64,000 nucleotides of DNA from Dactylis glomerata (Eukaryota > Streptophyta > Magnoliopsida > Poales > Poaceae). The notes under the pieces are model-generated. The model saw only the letters and a list, made by a program, of their open reading frames with translations. It was not told the origin of the DNA and made no database searches. Position numbers and translations under genes: made by a program. How positions within the stretch are numbered: the stretch's first letter is position 1; every line of letters starts with the position of its first letter. The stretch spans positions 434,001-498,000 of the forward strand of contig QXEO01000731.1 in NCBI GenBank assembly GCA_007115705.1. The letters are read 5' to 3'. Below, piece after piece: positions 11,305 to 23,400 of the stretch.

Positions 11305-11510
11305 GCGCCATCACGTCGGTCAGCGGCCAACGTCTGAGCTTCTGCGCCGGCATAAGCTCATGCGCCATCGCGTCGATCAGCGGCCAACGTCTGAGCTTCT
11401 GCGCCGGTATTGATGCTGTTGCGTGTTTCAACGTCGCACCCAATACAGGCTCTGCGCCGGTATTGATGCTGTTGCGTGTTTCAACGTCGCACCCAATACA
11501 GGCGCCAACC
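11297..11510. repeat. Two adjacent tandem repeats inside the Harbinger-like element
   Basis: A 57-bp unit beginning AAGCTCATGCGCCATC occurs twice (11297-11353 and 11354-11410). It is followed by a 53-bp unit beginning TATTGATGCTGTTGCG, also twice (11408-11460 and 11461-11512). The second pair is virtually identical, implying recent duplication; the first pair has a few substitutions. Both units share CTGCGCCGG at their junctions. Confidence 0.85.
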
Positions 11511-11718
11511 CGCCAGCAGCATCAAGTCACATCTAGGTCGCTGGGCGAGCCCACAGCGTAAGCGAGAGGACACCGCACCGACGCAAATTTGGGTCATCGC
11601 ACCACTAGGTGGACGCTGGCGACGCGCCGGTCTGATTGGGCCAATTCGGACTTCGCATCGGCATGTTAGTCCGGTCAGACCAGTTCGGATACACATCGGC
11701 CCGCTTGAGATGCCCTAA

Positions 11719-11955
11719 TAAGCTAGACATAATTTTTGCGGTAACACGGGATGATCTGATATGTATTTACATCAATCCAAATTGTCAATACAACACTGTA
11801 AAAAACAAAGGCATGACAATCATGTACGGGGAAAAAGTTGATGGCTGATGACCTTCTGGGATTATTCCGTCCTTTTTACTGTAGACAGACACTGCCTGGG
11901 AATATAAGGGCTACAGAAACAATTGAGATTACAGGCACCGTCTGACTCGTTTTAT
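11719..11955 (-). other. 3' flank / probable 3' UTR of the DSK2-type gene
   Basis: Unique-looking AT-rich sequence between the DSK2 stop codon and the Harbinger-like element. No second gene is present. The polyadenylation site was not identified with certainty. If the UTR exceeds about 240 bases, it ends inside the transposon. Confidence 0.5.
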
Positions 11956-14900
11956 CTACTGGCCAAAATTTCCAAGAAGGCGCTCCACGGCGGCATGTAC
12001 ATTCCCAGAAGTGGCCATCAGAGCTCGGATGTTCTCCGCGGTGTCAAAGAAACCCATTTCTTGAAGCTGACCAAGTTGTGTTGCATAGAGTTCTTCTGGT
12101 GGCACTGGATTAGACAAATGCGAACTATCATCAGCCAACGGAAGGCAATAATAAGAGCAGCTAAGTGGTAGTGTATACAAACCATTTGAGGTATTTGGTA
12201 CACCTAAGCCACCTCCAGCACCAAGCCCACTGAGCATGCCCATCAAGGCGTCCAGGCCAACATTTCCCCGCGTGCCTGCAGTTGTCAAGAAACTAGTCAA
12301 TACAAGGCATAATAAAATGTACTTATCTAGACAGAGCTAGAGATCACTGCACTGCACAGCAAAACAGCTAGACAGTAGATCAGAAATATGACATATTGAC
12401 TGAAATTGCTCCAGAATGGTTGTCTCATAAAGGCCTAGGGAACTATCAGTATACCATCTGTTGTTCAATTATCAAATCCAAATGCCGTCATAGGCAATCC
12501 ATTTTCAATTGGATGTACTCCCTCCGATCCATAATACTCTTCGCTAATATAGATGTATCTAGACATATTTTAATAATAGATACATCCGTATTAATGAAGA
12601 GTAATATGGGTCGGAGGGAGTACCAAAAAAGTAGTAGACACGTATCACATTATTCTACCATCTATAGAATCGCCAACACATCAATCATTGACTGTAGGCC
12701 AAATGATTCTAAGAACAACAACTTCCAATGTTAAGCAGTTCAGTAATTTTCTTGCAAAAAAACACACCTCAGTAATTTAAAGTTGCAAATGAACAAATGG
12801 TAGTAAGAGAACATAAACTTGATGAACCAAGCAGAATGTGTACAGAAAAGCGATTCTTGACACGGCAGAACAATTACAAGCAACATAAGGTAAAAACTAT
12901 GGAACCATTCACATCAAATCTGACATATTAATCCATATTAAGGAAGAAAATATAGTGCATAAAAACATCATAATCAAAGAGAATTACCTGTGCCATTGCC
13001 TCCTAGGTTACCATCCCTAAAATAAAAAGAGAAGCAACAATAAGATTCAACAAACACAAAACTTACAGTATTCTCAATTGCATTCAATTTTACAAAAAAA
13101 AAGGTAACATAATGATAATATTGAACTAGAGTTGCTCACTGGCTAGGTTGATGTTGGCCAAGCTGTGATGATAGTGTCTGCTGGAATGAGAGAAATTGCT
13201 GCAGGGAACAAATAATTAGTCACCGGAGACTATGGGAACAGCTGTGAACTTGAATCGCAACAGACTTTACCTGCAAAGCTTCTGGGGACGTCATCTGGCG
13301 AAGAAATTCTGGATTTTGGAACATATCCCTTAATTGAGTGTTTGATTCCATCAAGTTACGTGCATTTGGGTTCATGTTAAGCAACTGTGGACAAGCAAAC
13401 ATTACAGAATGAAAAAAAAGGTCATCTGCAAAATCATAAAAGAGCTTTGAAAAATATTGCACCTGGTTCATTGACTGTGGGTCAGACATAATGTTCTGCA
13501 TCATCTGCATCATAGCAGGGTTTTGCAGCATTTGACTCAAATGAGAAGCATCTGGTGGACCACCGAGCAGACTGCTCAAATCTGCTGATCCCAGCCCTCC
13601 TAGACCACCAGCAGCACCAGTTCTTGCATTCCCACCAAGACCACCGAGCAGACTGCTCAAATCTAGTGAACCTAGCCCGCCTAGGCCACCTGTTGCACCA
13701 GTCCTGGTATTGGCAGCAGGAGCTGACCGCGTTGTTCCTTGTGCACCACCAGCTGGGTAAATAAAAATAGTATCATGAGTAATTATCCACAGCTGTGTAA
13801 ATCGAAATACTAGCACACGTAATATCAACAGTAAAACAAAAACAAACTTTAAATATCCAGAACCTACCATTGTTGTTCCAGGGGTTTGGAAGGGGATTAG
13901 TATTTGGAACAGGGGCTCCTGTTGTGGACTCTGGGCCAGTAGCAGGAGCATTTGTAGCAGGATTGCTGGGTTGGTTAGACCCCTGATTTCCAATAAGAGC
14001 TGCAAACGGGTTAGAGGCTGGGGTGCCTTCCCCACCCCCTCCCATTGTGGTTGCATTAAGGAAAGGCTCCTGAACAGTTTCATACATACGCCGGAGCATA
14101 TTGAACCCTTCAGGGGACGATTCAATGTTGCTCATAGCCCTGTCTGTGTTCCGCATCATCTCCCTCATAATTTCAGGGTTTCTGGCTGCTTCAAGGGTCT
14201 GGCGGAGAACACTTGGGTCATTGAGGACATGGGCAAGATCTGGATTCCGATCGATAATATCACGCATTTGTGGATTATTCATAATCATGTTCCGTATTAG
14301 ATCAGGATTATTCATGAGATTCTGCATCATTGGCATATTCATTATCTCCCTCATTAGGTTCGGATTCTGGCTCAACTGCTGCTGCATTTGGTCCAATTCC
14401 GGAAGTCCAGCCCCAAATAAACCAGCTGGCCTCCCCCCGGCAGCTCCAGTAGCACCAAGGCCTGGAAATAAGCCTCCAAGACCAGCTGCAGGACCACTGG
14501 TAGTAGTTGAAGCTCGGGGGTTAGCTGCAGCAGGTGCTACTGATGCAGCCGGTTGGGCAACGCCTTTCACCAAGTGAATGGTGTGATCTGTCTCAACACC
14601 TGGAAAATACAAGTACCATACAAAATAAAAATGATTAAAAATTCAAAGATCTAAATGGCAAGTCAACACTACCAAAGAAAGAATGCAATTGCACCACTGC
14701 ATGGGACAAAATAATATGTTGAAGTGAGTAATCAGGATGTTGAACATCACTTTTTGATTTGTTCCCTTAAAAAATAAGTCATCACACCTATAAACAACGC
14801 TATTTCTTCTAACTGAAAGCAGTGTTCCTATCAGTTTATCTAGAAATGAACGCATACACTCCTTCATTATGCGATCTCGTGACTACCATAAATCATCATT

Positions 14901-16214
14901 CATCCCATCGTTAATTCTTAATACAATTGCAAAAAACCAAGCCCATAATTTCATCTAGGAACAAAATAAGCCAACTGTCAAATGCCTATTTACCGGTTCT
15001 CTCCAAAATAAATAAAAATTCTTAAGATGACATGTAATGCTTTTTGTGAATGATATTAGTGATGCAAAAAATTCATTTGACAGAAATTGCTCCATATAAG
15101 GGTATGTAGCATCTGCCACTCTTTTGCAATTAGTTTCCTGCATTTGCCCAGCATGAACATAAAGTGAGTAGCATGTGCCTTGTGCTTGTGTGACAGAATA
15201 GTAGTCAATAAACACGGCTAGGTGTCATAACTCCAGTGATTCTGGTTGCAACGATCCAATTTCTTAAAATTAAAGTCTTCCATTTAGGGAAGAAACAACA
15301 AAATGCATTTTTATTAGGATTTAACTCTTGTACAGTTAACCAAAACATAGTGATTTACTAAAAAAAATACATAGACAATTTTACACACTCCCTAGAAGTG
15401 AAACAAATTTTATGCAATTGATTGGTAAAAATCTATTCACCTATACAGTCTACAAACTACATTGACCACACTATGCCAAAATTCACACACAGAAAAGTAT
15501 TGGAACTTCCTTATCACCTTATGATGATCTGTAAGCTAACATACTAATTCACTCTCCACCGCCCAGCAAATTCCAGAGTCAACGCCAGATTTCACGCGTA
15601 ACTACACAACTATACATGTACAAGTAACCGAAGCTAGAATCCGCAGCGCTTGGAATTATATCCGAGTCGCGACAAGAGAAGCCGCCTTCAGCTCATCTTC
15701 TTCTACGCTATATAAAAGCATCCGCTACCGCCAACCGCATACGTTATCGGTAACACGCTGTCTACCCGCAAACCCCAATCACCCACGTATCAGCAGCTGT
15801 GAGCACACTACTGCATCCGGTCCACACCAACACGCGCCCAGCTAACAAACGGGCATTGCTAATTTGCAATTCACGCACGGTACTCGCCAATCCCATTCCG
15901 AATCGCGACCTTATTTTGCCATATATATGTAGGTGGGGGTGGGTGTGTGGGCACGCACCGTAGCTGTCTAGGGTTTGCTCGTCCTTGAGGATCCGGCCCT
16001 TGTAGATCAGGCGCTGCTGCGGCGCGGGCACGTCGGAGATCCCGGCGACGGCCTCCTTGAAGGCCCCCACCGTGCTGCCCAGGTCCGCCCGCACCGTGAA
16101 CTTGGTGCCGTTGGCGGACCGGATGTTGAGCGTCGCCAGCGCCGCCCCCGGGGAGGGCGGGGACGACTCGCCGCCGCCGCCGTCCGCGCTCCCGCCTTCG
16201 CCCGCTGCGGCCAT
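11956..16214 (-). CDS. DSK2: Ubiquilin/DSK2-type ubiquitin receptor (UBL-STI1-UBA protein), 8 exons
   Basis: Ubiquilin-family shuttle that, by family knowledge, carries ubiquitylated clients to the proteasome or autophagy. Minus-strand exons, all with GT-AG introns and matching phases, are 16214-15959, 14599-13868, 13752-13463, 13384-13271, 13198-13140, 13016-12988, 12275-12183 and 12104-11956: 1722 nt, 573 residues. Residues about 27-100 form the ubiquitin-like domain (TLNIRSANGTKFTV, RLIYKGRILKD). Two Met/Asn-rich STI1-like regions follow (NPNLMREIMN..., NPAMMQMMQN...). The last 49 residues are a UBA domain (LGQLQEMGFFDTAENIRALM). Length and order fit plant DSK2 proteins. The ATG at 16214 is the first in frame. 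No stops or frameshifts were seen, so the gene appears functional. Confidence 0.93.
12518..12620. mobile_element. Stowaway MITE (Tc1/Mariner) in DSK2 intron 6
   Basis: A 103-bp element with CTCCCTCCGATCC / GGTCGGAGGGAG terminal inverted repeats, TA on both sides (12516-12517 and 12621-12622), and an interior that folds on itself (GATGTATCTAGACATA against a TAATAGATACATCCG stretch). It lies in the intron between exons 6 and 7 and leaves the splice sites untouched. Confidence 0.9.
13550..13711 (-). repeat. Internal 81-bp tandem duplication in DSK2 exon 3
   Basis: Two adjacent 27-residue units, N-T/A-RTGA-GGLGGLGS-DLSSLLGG, encoded at 13711-13631 and 13630-13550. They form a Gly/Leu-rich linker before the second STI1-like region. 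The duplication keeps the reading frame. Confidence 0.85.
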
Positions 16215-16741
16215 GCCCCGATCCGGTCGGGTCGAGGAGCGTCGGCGCCGATTTGGGTTCTGCCGCGTGCGCGTGAGCTGCGAGTTTTTTTTTCCTTCCT
16301 TCTTCTCTTGCAGGGATGGGGAAGGAATTGAGGGGGAGAAGAAGCAAATCGGGGGCCGTGGAGGGGAGGGATTTTTAACGGCGGAGAGCGGCGCGGGTAC
16401 GGGTGGCGGACGGGGTGGATTCGTTGCGTACCGTGTGATACCGCGTGGTGGGGCATCGTAGACGTGGACCGGGCTTGCGAGAGTCGGTGCAGGAAGGTTC
16501 TAGAGGCGTGGGCCGCTTCTTCGTTTTCCCACGGGCGGGGAGCGAGCGGTCGGGTCCCTGGAATTTCAGCCGGATTGTGCGAATCCACGATTCCACCTGA
16601 TTCTGGGGTTGTTTGTTTGGGTTTCTCTCAGCTTTCCACAAAAATAAGCTGCTCAATCGAAACAAATGTCTAGCTTTGATCGCTAGTTTTGTTTTTTTTT
16701 TAGGTATTGATCGCTAGCTTTGCTAAAGCCGAAGTAGGTAA
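16215..16741 (-). promoter_or_regulatory. Upstream region of the DSK2-type gene
   Basis: About 530 bp of GC-rich sequence separates the DSK2 start codon from Helitron 1. A purine-rich leader (minus strand GAGAAGAAGGAAGG) lies about 80-100 bases upstream of the ATG. I see no clear TATA box, consistent with a housekeeping-type promoter. All regulatory sequence beyond this point is transposon-derived. Confidence 0.45.
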
Positions 16742-18935
16742 TCTTCTATATCTAAATACCAATCCCTCACAAACATATTTTCCTGCCTTCCCGTGAGTCC
16801 AGGTCACCCCCGTTAATTTGTGAAGCCTGGTTATAAAACCGAGCGAGTCTAGCGACACGCTACAACATCTATCGACCCCACTGCCCGATTTGATTACTGC
16901 TGTAAATCCCTTTCGTCTTCGTCTCCTCGATTACTGCAAAGGAGACCAATGAACTTCCTAATCCCTCCACTACTCTCTCCTTTTAAGTTGCACCGTTTCC
17001 TGTCATCTTCACCACAGAAAGGCAATGCGCCGGTGCCGAGAAATTTGAAGCCCCCGCCATCGGCGTCCGTACCTCCAGTCGATTCGCCACCACGGCTTTA
17101 CTGCAGACGTGCTAGGCATCCCTGACCACTGCCAAAGAGGGTGTCGTCTCTGTGGAGGTGTCTTGGTGTCGTTTACGCGGCAGGTGTCTGCGACGCCTCC
17201 GAATTGGATCGCTTTGTGCACCGTCTCCGCGGCGTGTGTCTTCCGGCCGTCTCCGAGGCGGATATCTTGGCGTCGGCGGATGTTCTGGCATCTCGACCAC
17301 AAAGAAGCCCGCATCTCTCTTTCTCGCTGGTTCATACATCATAGACAAGCCCCGCTATTTTGATGGCGCCGAGTACTTCCACAGGTAATTCCCGCTTAAT
17401 TAATCTCCAAATTAACCTAGCCCTGTTGTTGATTTCTCGCTTCCTGCTCATACAGGTTGTGCTTGAAGGGACCAATTTCCTTTCTCATGCACAGACATCT
17501 TGTGATTAAGCCGACAGTGCGTTTGAATCACCTAAGATCTGATCATATTGTTTCTGGTTCGTCCGTTCCTAATCCTCCTCTACTATCCAGATGATTGTTT
17601 ATTATTTCCTGTCATGCCTTCTGTAAGAGTACTCCTTTGATTATGTTCAGAGAGGATTGGGCGTATTATTTGCCTTATCCGTGATGCCAGTTTACTGGTT
17701 GGTAGGGCAGTAGGGGTAATCTGGAACGTTAGCAAGTTTTTCTGTCTAATTTCCTATATCATAACGACAAAGCATAGATTGTCATGATACACAGAGGGTT
17801 GGACTTCTATAATTTTTACTGGTAATATTAGAAATCATACCATTGCAAATAAATTAAACATTAAAATGCATACAAAACATCAAGACAAGAAAATGGATTA
17901 AAACATACTGTCAAGCAATTCTTCAGCACTATATTTATCCTAGCACTATGAAAAAGCCCAGGTATGGAAGTTTTCCTGATTCTCCAAAGCACCTTTTCTC
18001 TCACGATCGCTTGCAGCCCTCACTCACACATTAGTGATCTTGATGGACTGGTTATGGACCAAAATTTTGACTATCACAATGAAGAATGCATTCTCCCACT
18101 CTTTCCAGCCATTTTCCCAAAGATTAATCGTATTTCAGTTTCTCCAAATGCCATTTTAAATCCAGTTTCTTCCAACGAGGCCAAGCACAACATAGGGAAG
18201 TAACAAACGGATGTGTTTTAATTCATGAAATTCTAGAATGCTACTGCCTATTGTCGTGATTAACTTGAAGTCATACATTAACTAGCTGCATGAATCATTT
18301 GATTAATGTAAATACATAAATCATAAATATCATTTACAGATGCTGTTATCCAATTGTTTCGTAGTCGCCAAATTTTTGTAGGCAACGGCAGTTTTAAGAT
18401 ATTAGAAATATGTTTCATGCCATAATGAATACTTTAATTTTTGTGTTTCTGTTTTACTTCCACCTTCATACATTACAAGTTAAATTCACAAATTTAATTA
18501 AGAGCTAAATAACAATATAATGGCGTGTGATGTTAGGAACATACATATCAGCTGGACATTCAAGTATTGCTTGGTGACTTGATGACTAAGTTTCACGTGC
18601 GTTTTTCTCTTACATCGATATTCCATTTTTCAAATTCTAATATTTGGTTTCATGTGAATTCTAACATTTGAATACAGCTAGGTGAAAGAGTGCTATTTCT
18701 GAAGTCAATATAAGCAAATGCAGTGGAATGCAATTGTTTCAATGCACAAGCCATTATTATAAGGCTGCAAAAGTTTGTACCAAACTGTATTTGTTATCAA
18801 AAAATAATATAAATATATATATTTCATTGGATCCTTCATAGTCATATTTTTCTTTTCTTTTTTAGGATGCACTTCTCCGTTATGAAACTCACACGAGGCA
18901 AAAAATCCCGCGGCAAGGCACGGGGTATCATCTAG
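16742..18935 (+). mobile_element. Non-autonomous Helitron 1
   Basis: A 2194-bp element with all terminal hallmarks. The 5' end is TCTTCTATATCTAAATACC, preceded by host A (16741). The 3' end ATCATCTAG is followed by host T (18936), consistent with insertion between A and T. A short palindrome just before the end (CCCGCGGCAAGGCACGGGG) is the expected subterminal hairpin, though one stem pair is disrupted. No Rep/helicase is encoded. A GC-rich block at about 17000-17390, ending in an apparent GTAATT splice donor, may be a captured gene fragment; I do not recognise it. Confidence 0.85.
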
Positions 18936-19544
18936 TAGGTAGATAGAGTGTAGCCCTTGGTTTGAGGGCATTTTATTTGGCTCCTGAGCTTTCTAGAGCC
19001 TTTTATTTTAAATATTTAATATATATATTTAAAAAAAATGAAAAAAATAGAAAAAATATGTACATATAGGCTAAGTCGTGCTATTTGACACCCTAAGTGT
19101 AGAATAACTTATTCTACATCCACCCCCTATCTTTGCAATCGTAGATAATTTTTACGTCACGTAAATTTTGACTTACTTTGGAAGTCGAGCAGAACATAAA
19201 GAAAAAATAAAAATGACATAAGAAATTATTTACATATCATAAAAAATATGACATAAAATACAGATTTTTGTGTTATTTTACACTGTAATGACTCATACAC
19301 TATGTTTTTATGTCAATTTTTTTATTATCAATCAATACGAACGTAATTATTAGTACTAGTAAAATTGCACGTGCAACGCACGACTCCTACTCAGGGGCTG
19401 TAGCGACGGTGTAGTGGTTGGTGTGACACCGGCGCCTAAGACACAATCTCTTAAATTAAGGTGGATATCCTATGATGATATGTATATACATCAGCTATCC
19501 AGAAATTTTCTACAAATATCAGTTAGCCACCGAAATAGAATAAA
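18936..19544. other. AT-rich spacer between the two Helitrons
   Basis: No gene. At 19356-19380 the minus strand reads a hairpin (GTGCGTTGCAC) followed by GTGCAATTTTACTAG and T, which resembles the 3' terminus of another Helitron family. I could not find its 5' end, so it is recorded only as a possible remnant. Confidence 0.35.
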
Positions 19545-21893
19545 CTAGATGATACCCCGCGCGTTGCGGCGGGATTTTTTAGCGATCTATAGAGTAAGAA
19601 TTCATATATGTAAGAATTATGAAATGTTTGATGCAACAGAGTGTATTTTAATTATTTGTGATTCAATGTAAAAGAATTACGTGAACTGAATACTTGATGA
19701 GTGCACTGGTAACTATGCAAGGTCTTTGTAAATCTTTGTCATCGGAAATGATGGATGTCATAACTCTCTTTCCTTGTTCGATATATTCAATTGCGAAGAA
19801 AGTATGATCCGATCCAAATATGCTTGTGAATTGTGATGTCAGTACGTGAAGGTCCCCAGTGATTCCCCTCTTGTAAAGTTAGATGCAGTGGTTGTTTGAT
19901 TTCCTTGATTTTTTTGTATTGCCTCGGTATACATCTTGAAAGCTCTTATTTGGCGATTAAATGTAGATGGAAGTACGCTTGGCGAGTTCCGAGCTGGATT
20001 GAAAGAATTATACATGAAGGTAGCAATTTGAAGTATAAACAGGAATGTACGGTTGACTAAATATTACCTGATCTTCCCTAAAAAAAGGTATTACCTGTTC
20101 AGGCCTCCTTATTTCTCCATGTATCTGTGATGGGTGAAGCATGTGGGTTGAAAGTTGTGTATGTACATATGGACAACGAATTGGGAAATGTTCTTGTCAT
20201 ATTTTACAGCAGGTTAATATTATATGCTAAGGCAGTTATTGGGAATACGATGTGTTGGTCATCAGCTCCCTCTGGGCCTGAATTAGCTCCCGTCCTAGGG
20301 TTTCTTATACGCTACAATAGAAGAAAATAGTAAATACATAAAAATATAAGCATCCTATTAAATCGCTCATCCCTAAAGACCATAACTGAAAAAATTGGTT
20401 AGGGCCAATTAAAAGTTTAGCCACACAAAAATAGCAGCTGGACAGCAAAACATTGTTCAGAAGTTTCTACATTCCCACATATATTGCAGTGTCATCTCCT
20501 TGCACATACATTTTTGCAGTCACAAACATGGTGTTATAAATATTGATAGAAGTGATAATCATTGCGAAATGAACAAATACATGAAGGATTTGGCATGACA
20601 CGGAAGCAAACTGAAACTTTCATCAATAGTTGATGCCCAGTAACTTATTCATGCAGACACTCATTTAATCATCCTGAGTTCTTCTAAATTACAATATAAG
20701 CGAGTAAATCTAGTGATCAACTCTTTATGTAAGCAGCAATATATATTTAGGTAGAAGCAAGTACAGTACTTAGTTGCTCAATGCATGGTTGGTAGTACCT
20801 GCACGTGGTTTAACAAATCAGCAGTAATAGAAAGGTAATGGTTGTGTATTCAGGTGTTATACTGAAAATTTGGAGAATTTCGTCTGGATATGAAAAAATG
20901 GATAATACCTGTATTATTTTATTGTTTAGCCTTCTGTCCTGCTTAGATGTTTGCTGCAACATGGTTGTCTGAAATGCTGTTTGAGGGGCAAAAAGTGACA
21001 CGGAATGCTCACCAGTATGAATCGTAGGATTTCATAATTTTGAGAGCTATCCATCTTTGCAAATGCACAAAGCTACTGGAGATTGCAGGAGAGCAAATTG
21101 CAACACAACTAATTAATTCAGGGGACTACTTTAGGGCTCAACCAATGTAAATTCATATTTAAGAGTAGGAGATAACAGCTTGCGTACCAATGCAGCATCC
21201 GTCGGTAGTACAGGCCTCCTAGTTTCAGCGAGAAGACCCAGAATAATAATAAATCCAAAGAAATCTGGGGGCTTGACCGCTTGAGGTAGCAGAAGGCAGA
21301 ATCCAATCACATCTTGTACAGGGAGAAAACGTCTAGCGGATGCTTAACCTGGTAGTATGGTAAGATTTGTTGAGGGATTGAAATAAGATAAGGGGGAATA
21401 AAAATGAGGATCAGAGGTACCAGGCTTCAGGCTCCGTGAGGAGGGAGCCGTGCTTGATGCAGACAGCATCGCCTGCTTTTAACCTGTAGGGTGCGGCGGC
21501 GGTGGAGGGCTTTAATCCGGCAGTTTGCACTTGTTAAATGATGGGAGTTATGAGCAGGTCGGTCGTCGCTTGAACTTCGTGGGGAGAGTAGGACGGTCGC
21601 GGCGGCGTAGGAAGATAAACAGCGGTTAAGCGTCTCCGCTGCTTCCATTTTTTAGAGAAACTTTTTTTTAGCGTAGGCTGCTTTCTGTTGCTAGGCATGG
21701 ACTTCCCGGACGACTTCGGTGTAGCCCACGAAGGATGAGCCCTGCAGCCCACTACGGTTAAGCCCATGCATGAAAAATCGAGGGACCGAGCTAGTTAACG
21801 CGAGCGGACGGGTTAGGATAAAAGTGTATGACGTGGCTTCACCACAGGCCAGGAAATTGAGTTAGTGGGGGATTAGTATTTAGATATAAAAGA
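19545..21893 (-). mobile_element. Non-autonomous Helitron 2, opposite orientation
   Basis: A 2349-bp element on the minus strand. Its 5' end TCTTTTATATCTAAATACTA (from 21893 downward) matches Helitron 1 at most positions. Its 3' end is a perfect CCCGC...GCGGG hairpin, GGTATCATCTAG, ending at 19545. Host A (19544) and T (21894) flank it. The interior carries a GC-rich segment at about 21430-21770 (minus strand, 73-codon frame starting MEAAETLNRC) that may be a captured exon of unknown origin. No replication protein is present. Confidence 0.85.
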
Positions 21894-22997
21894 TTTGATT
21901 TAAGGGATGGTAGCAAGATACCTACCGGTCCAATAGCAATTGGCAAGGTATACATGCTTAGCTTGTAGCATACTATTCATTATCGGTGCATATTTTCAAT
22001 TCTCTTCTACTAAATAGCTCAATGCAAAATAGGGCGCAAATTAGACCGTACACTCTCCTATTAAATGGTCAAGCAAATAATAATAGAAAGTGTAAACAGA
22101 AAAATGGTATCACTCATATAGATATGTATGCAAACCAAGGTACAAAATAGGGCACAACATTCTCATAAGAAGATTTATTTTGAAACGGCAATATGAAATA
22201 ATGAATGACTCAAACTTAGTTTTTTTAAAAAGCTTACATTTCGAAACGGAGGTAATACCTAGTATCTGCATCATCATCTATTTCTCATCAATAATTAGGA
22301 GGCACGACTAAAATATACAAAGATTACAGGCTGTAGGATGTCGCAAAACTGGCTTATTGGCTTATTGAGTCCTGCATATCCACCATTTAGTACCATGTGC
22401 CACAAAACCATCTTCCACCTAACTACTTTCTCAACATCAGATCCTTCGTGCAACATGCAAATCATTGGATGTACTGTTTGAATTTCTCTTGCTCAAAATT
22501 TTGCAAAAAACTGGACCTTGCTGATTGTGAGTCTTACCGACCTTCTGATTATTGGGTACGCATTCAGCAGTGCAAAAGACAGCAAGGAGCCTCACGACTG
22601 TGTAAAATTAAGCAGCACAAATTCTATCTCAGTTGAACTGTGATACCATTTATTTTCTGAATATCCCATGGATTTCCATCAAATCGACCATCCCATGGAT
22701 TTCCATCAAATCGACCGCAGCAGCAAGTGTCCCTTGTTCAGGTTCAGACTCAGCTCCTCCCCAGAATCGCCACCGTCAGTGGCATCAGCCAGCCATCCCC
22801 GTGAGTTCATCCAGTCCTCCACGGGCAGCTTGTCGGTCTGCCACTCTAGCTCCACCCCATCCTTTGTGAGGACTGGACGGAGGACGGTGCCAGGCTGCCA
22901 GCCTCCTCTCCCCTCGGGAAGGTTGCCTCCCCTGCTTCTCCTTCACCTCCTCCGAGCTACAACTCGCCAGGTCCTCACTGCCCAAACTCCGCCTTGA
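21894..22997. other. Intergenic sequence, possible gene fragment at its right end
   Basis: Bases 21894-22660 are AT-rich with no recognisable element. At 22663-22716 a 27-bp unit starting ATCCCATGGATTTCC is duplicated in tandem. On the minus strand, about 22860-22740 reads VELEWQTDKLPVEDWMNSRG, which is protein-like, but no start, stop or partner exon was found. It could be a transposon-captured gene fragment. Confidence 0.35.
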
Positions 22998-23400
22998 GAA
23001 TTTGGAATGCCCTTCTTACTTGGCTTGGAATCAATATCATTGACACATCTTCTTGGGGTGTTATGGACACGGTCAAAGATTGGTGGCTAAGTTTCATCTA
23101 CCACAATGGCATCAAAAGAAAGTCTTTCGCTTCCCTCATCATGCTTGCATCGAGAGAGATTTGGTTGGAGCGCAACGCGAGAGTCTTCCGGAAGATCTCC
23201 TCCTTGCCAAATGTCGTTATTGATAGAATTAAAGGAGAGGCCGCTCTTTGGAGCTTGGCGGGTGCTAAGCACTTGGGGTTCTTGATGCCGCGAGAGTAAT
23301 TTGTATGGTTTGCCGAGCTTTTGCCTTGGCTTGTAACAAACTCTAAACTTCTTCTTAATTAATGAATGGGGCAAAGCTTTTGCCCCTTTTCCCTTTCAAA
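22998..23400 (+). mobile_element. 5'-truncated LINE, 3' end of ORF2
   Basis: The open frame 22994-23299 encodes the C-terminus of a non-LTR retrotransposon polyprotein, including the typical REIWLERNARVF motif and a KGEAALWSLAGAKHLG ending. A short 3' UTR ends TTTTGCCCCTTTTCCCTTTCAAAAA. The insertion is flanked by a near-perfect 14-bp target duplication, AAACTCCGCCTTGA (22984-22997) and AAACTCCGTCTTGA (23401-23414), the signature of target-primed reverse transcription with 5' truncation. Confidence 0.85.

Larger units (their letters stand above)
9913..11715 (-). mobile_element. PIF/Harbinger-like DNA transposon with TAA target duplication
   Basis: Terminal inverted repeats GGGCATCTCCAGCGG (from 9913) and, inverted, GGGCATCTCAAGCGG (to 11715) differ at one position. 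They are flanked by TAA at 9910-9912 and 11716-11718, the 3-bp duplication typical of PIF/Harbinger elements. The 1803-bp interior is GC-rich, has minus-strand coding potential and contains tandem repeats near one end. No DDE transposase domain was recognised, so it is probably non-autonomous. It ends about 240 bp from the DSK2 stop codon, in the gene's 3' flank. Confidence 0.8.

Noticed and set aside
14101..14577. 158-codon plus-strand frame
   Set aside because: Shadow of DSK2 exon 2 on the opposite strand.
19356..19380. Third Helitron 3' end
   Set aside because: Hairpin plus CTAG is present on the minus strand, but no matching 5' terminus was found, so a full element is not claimed.
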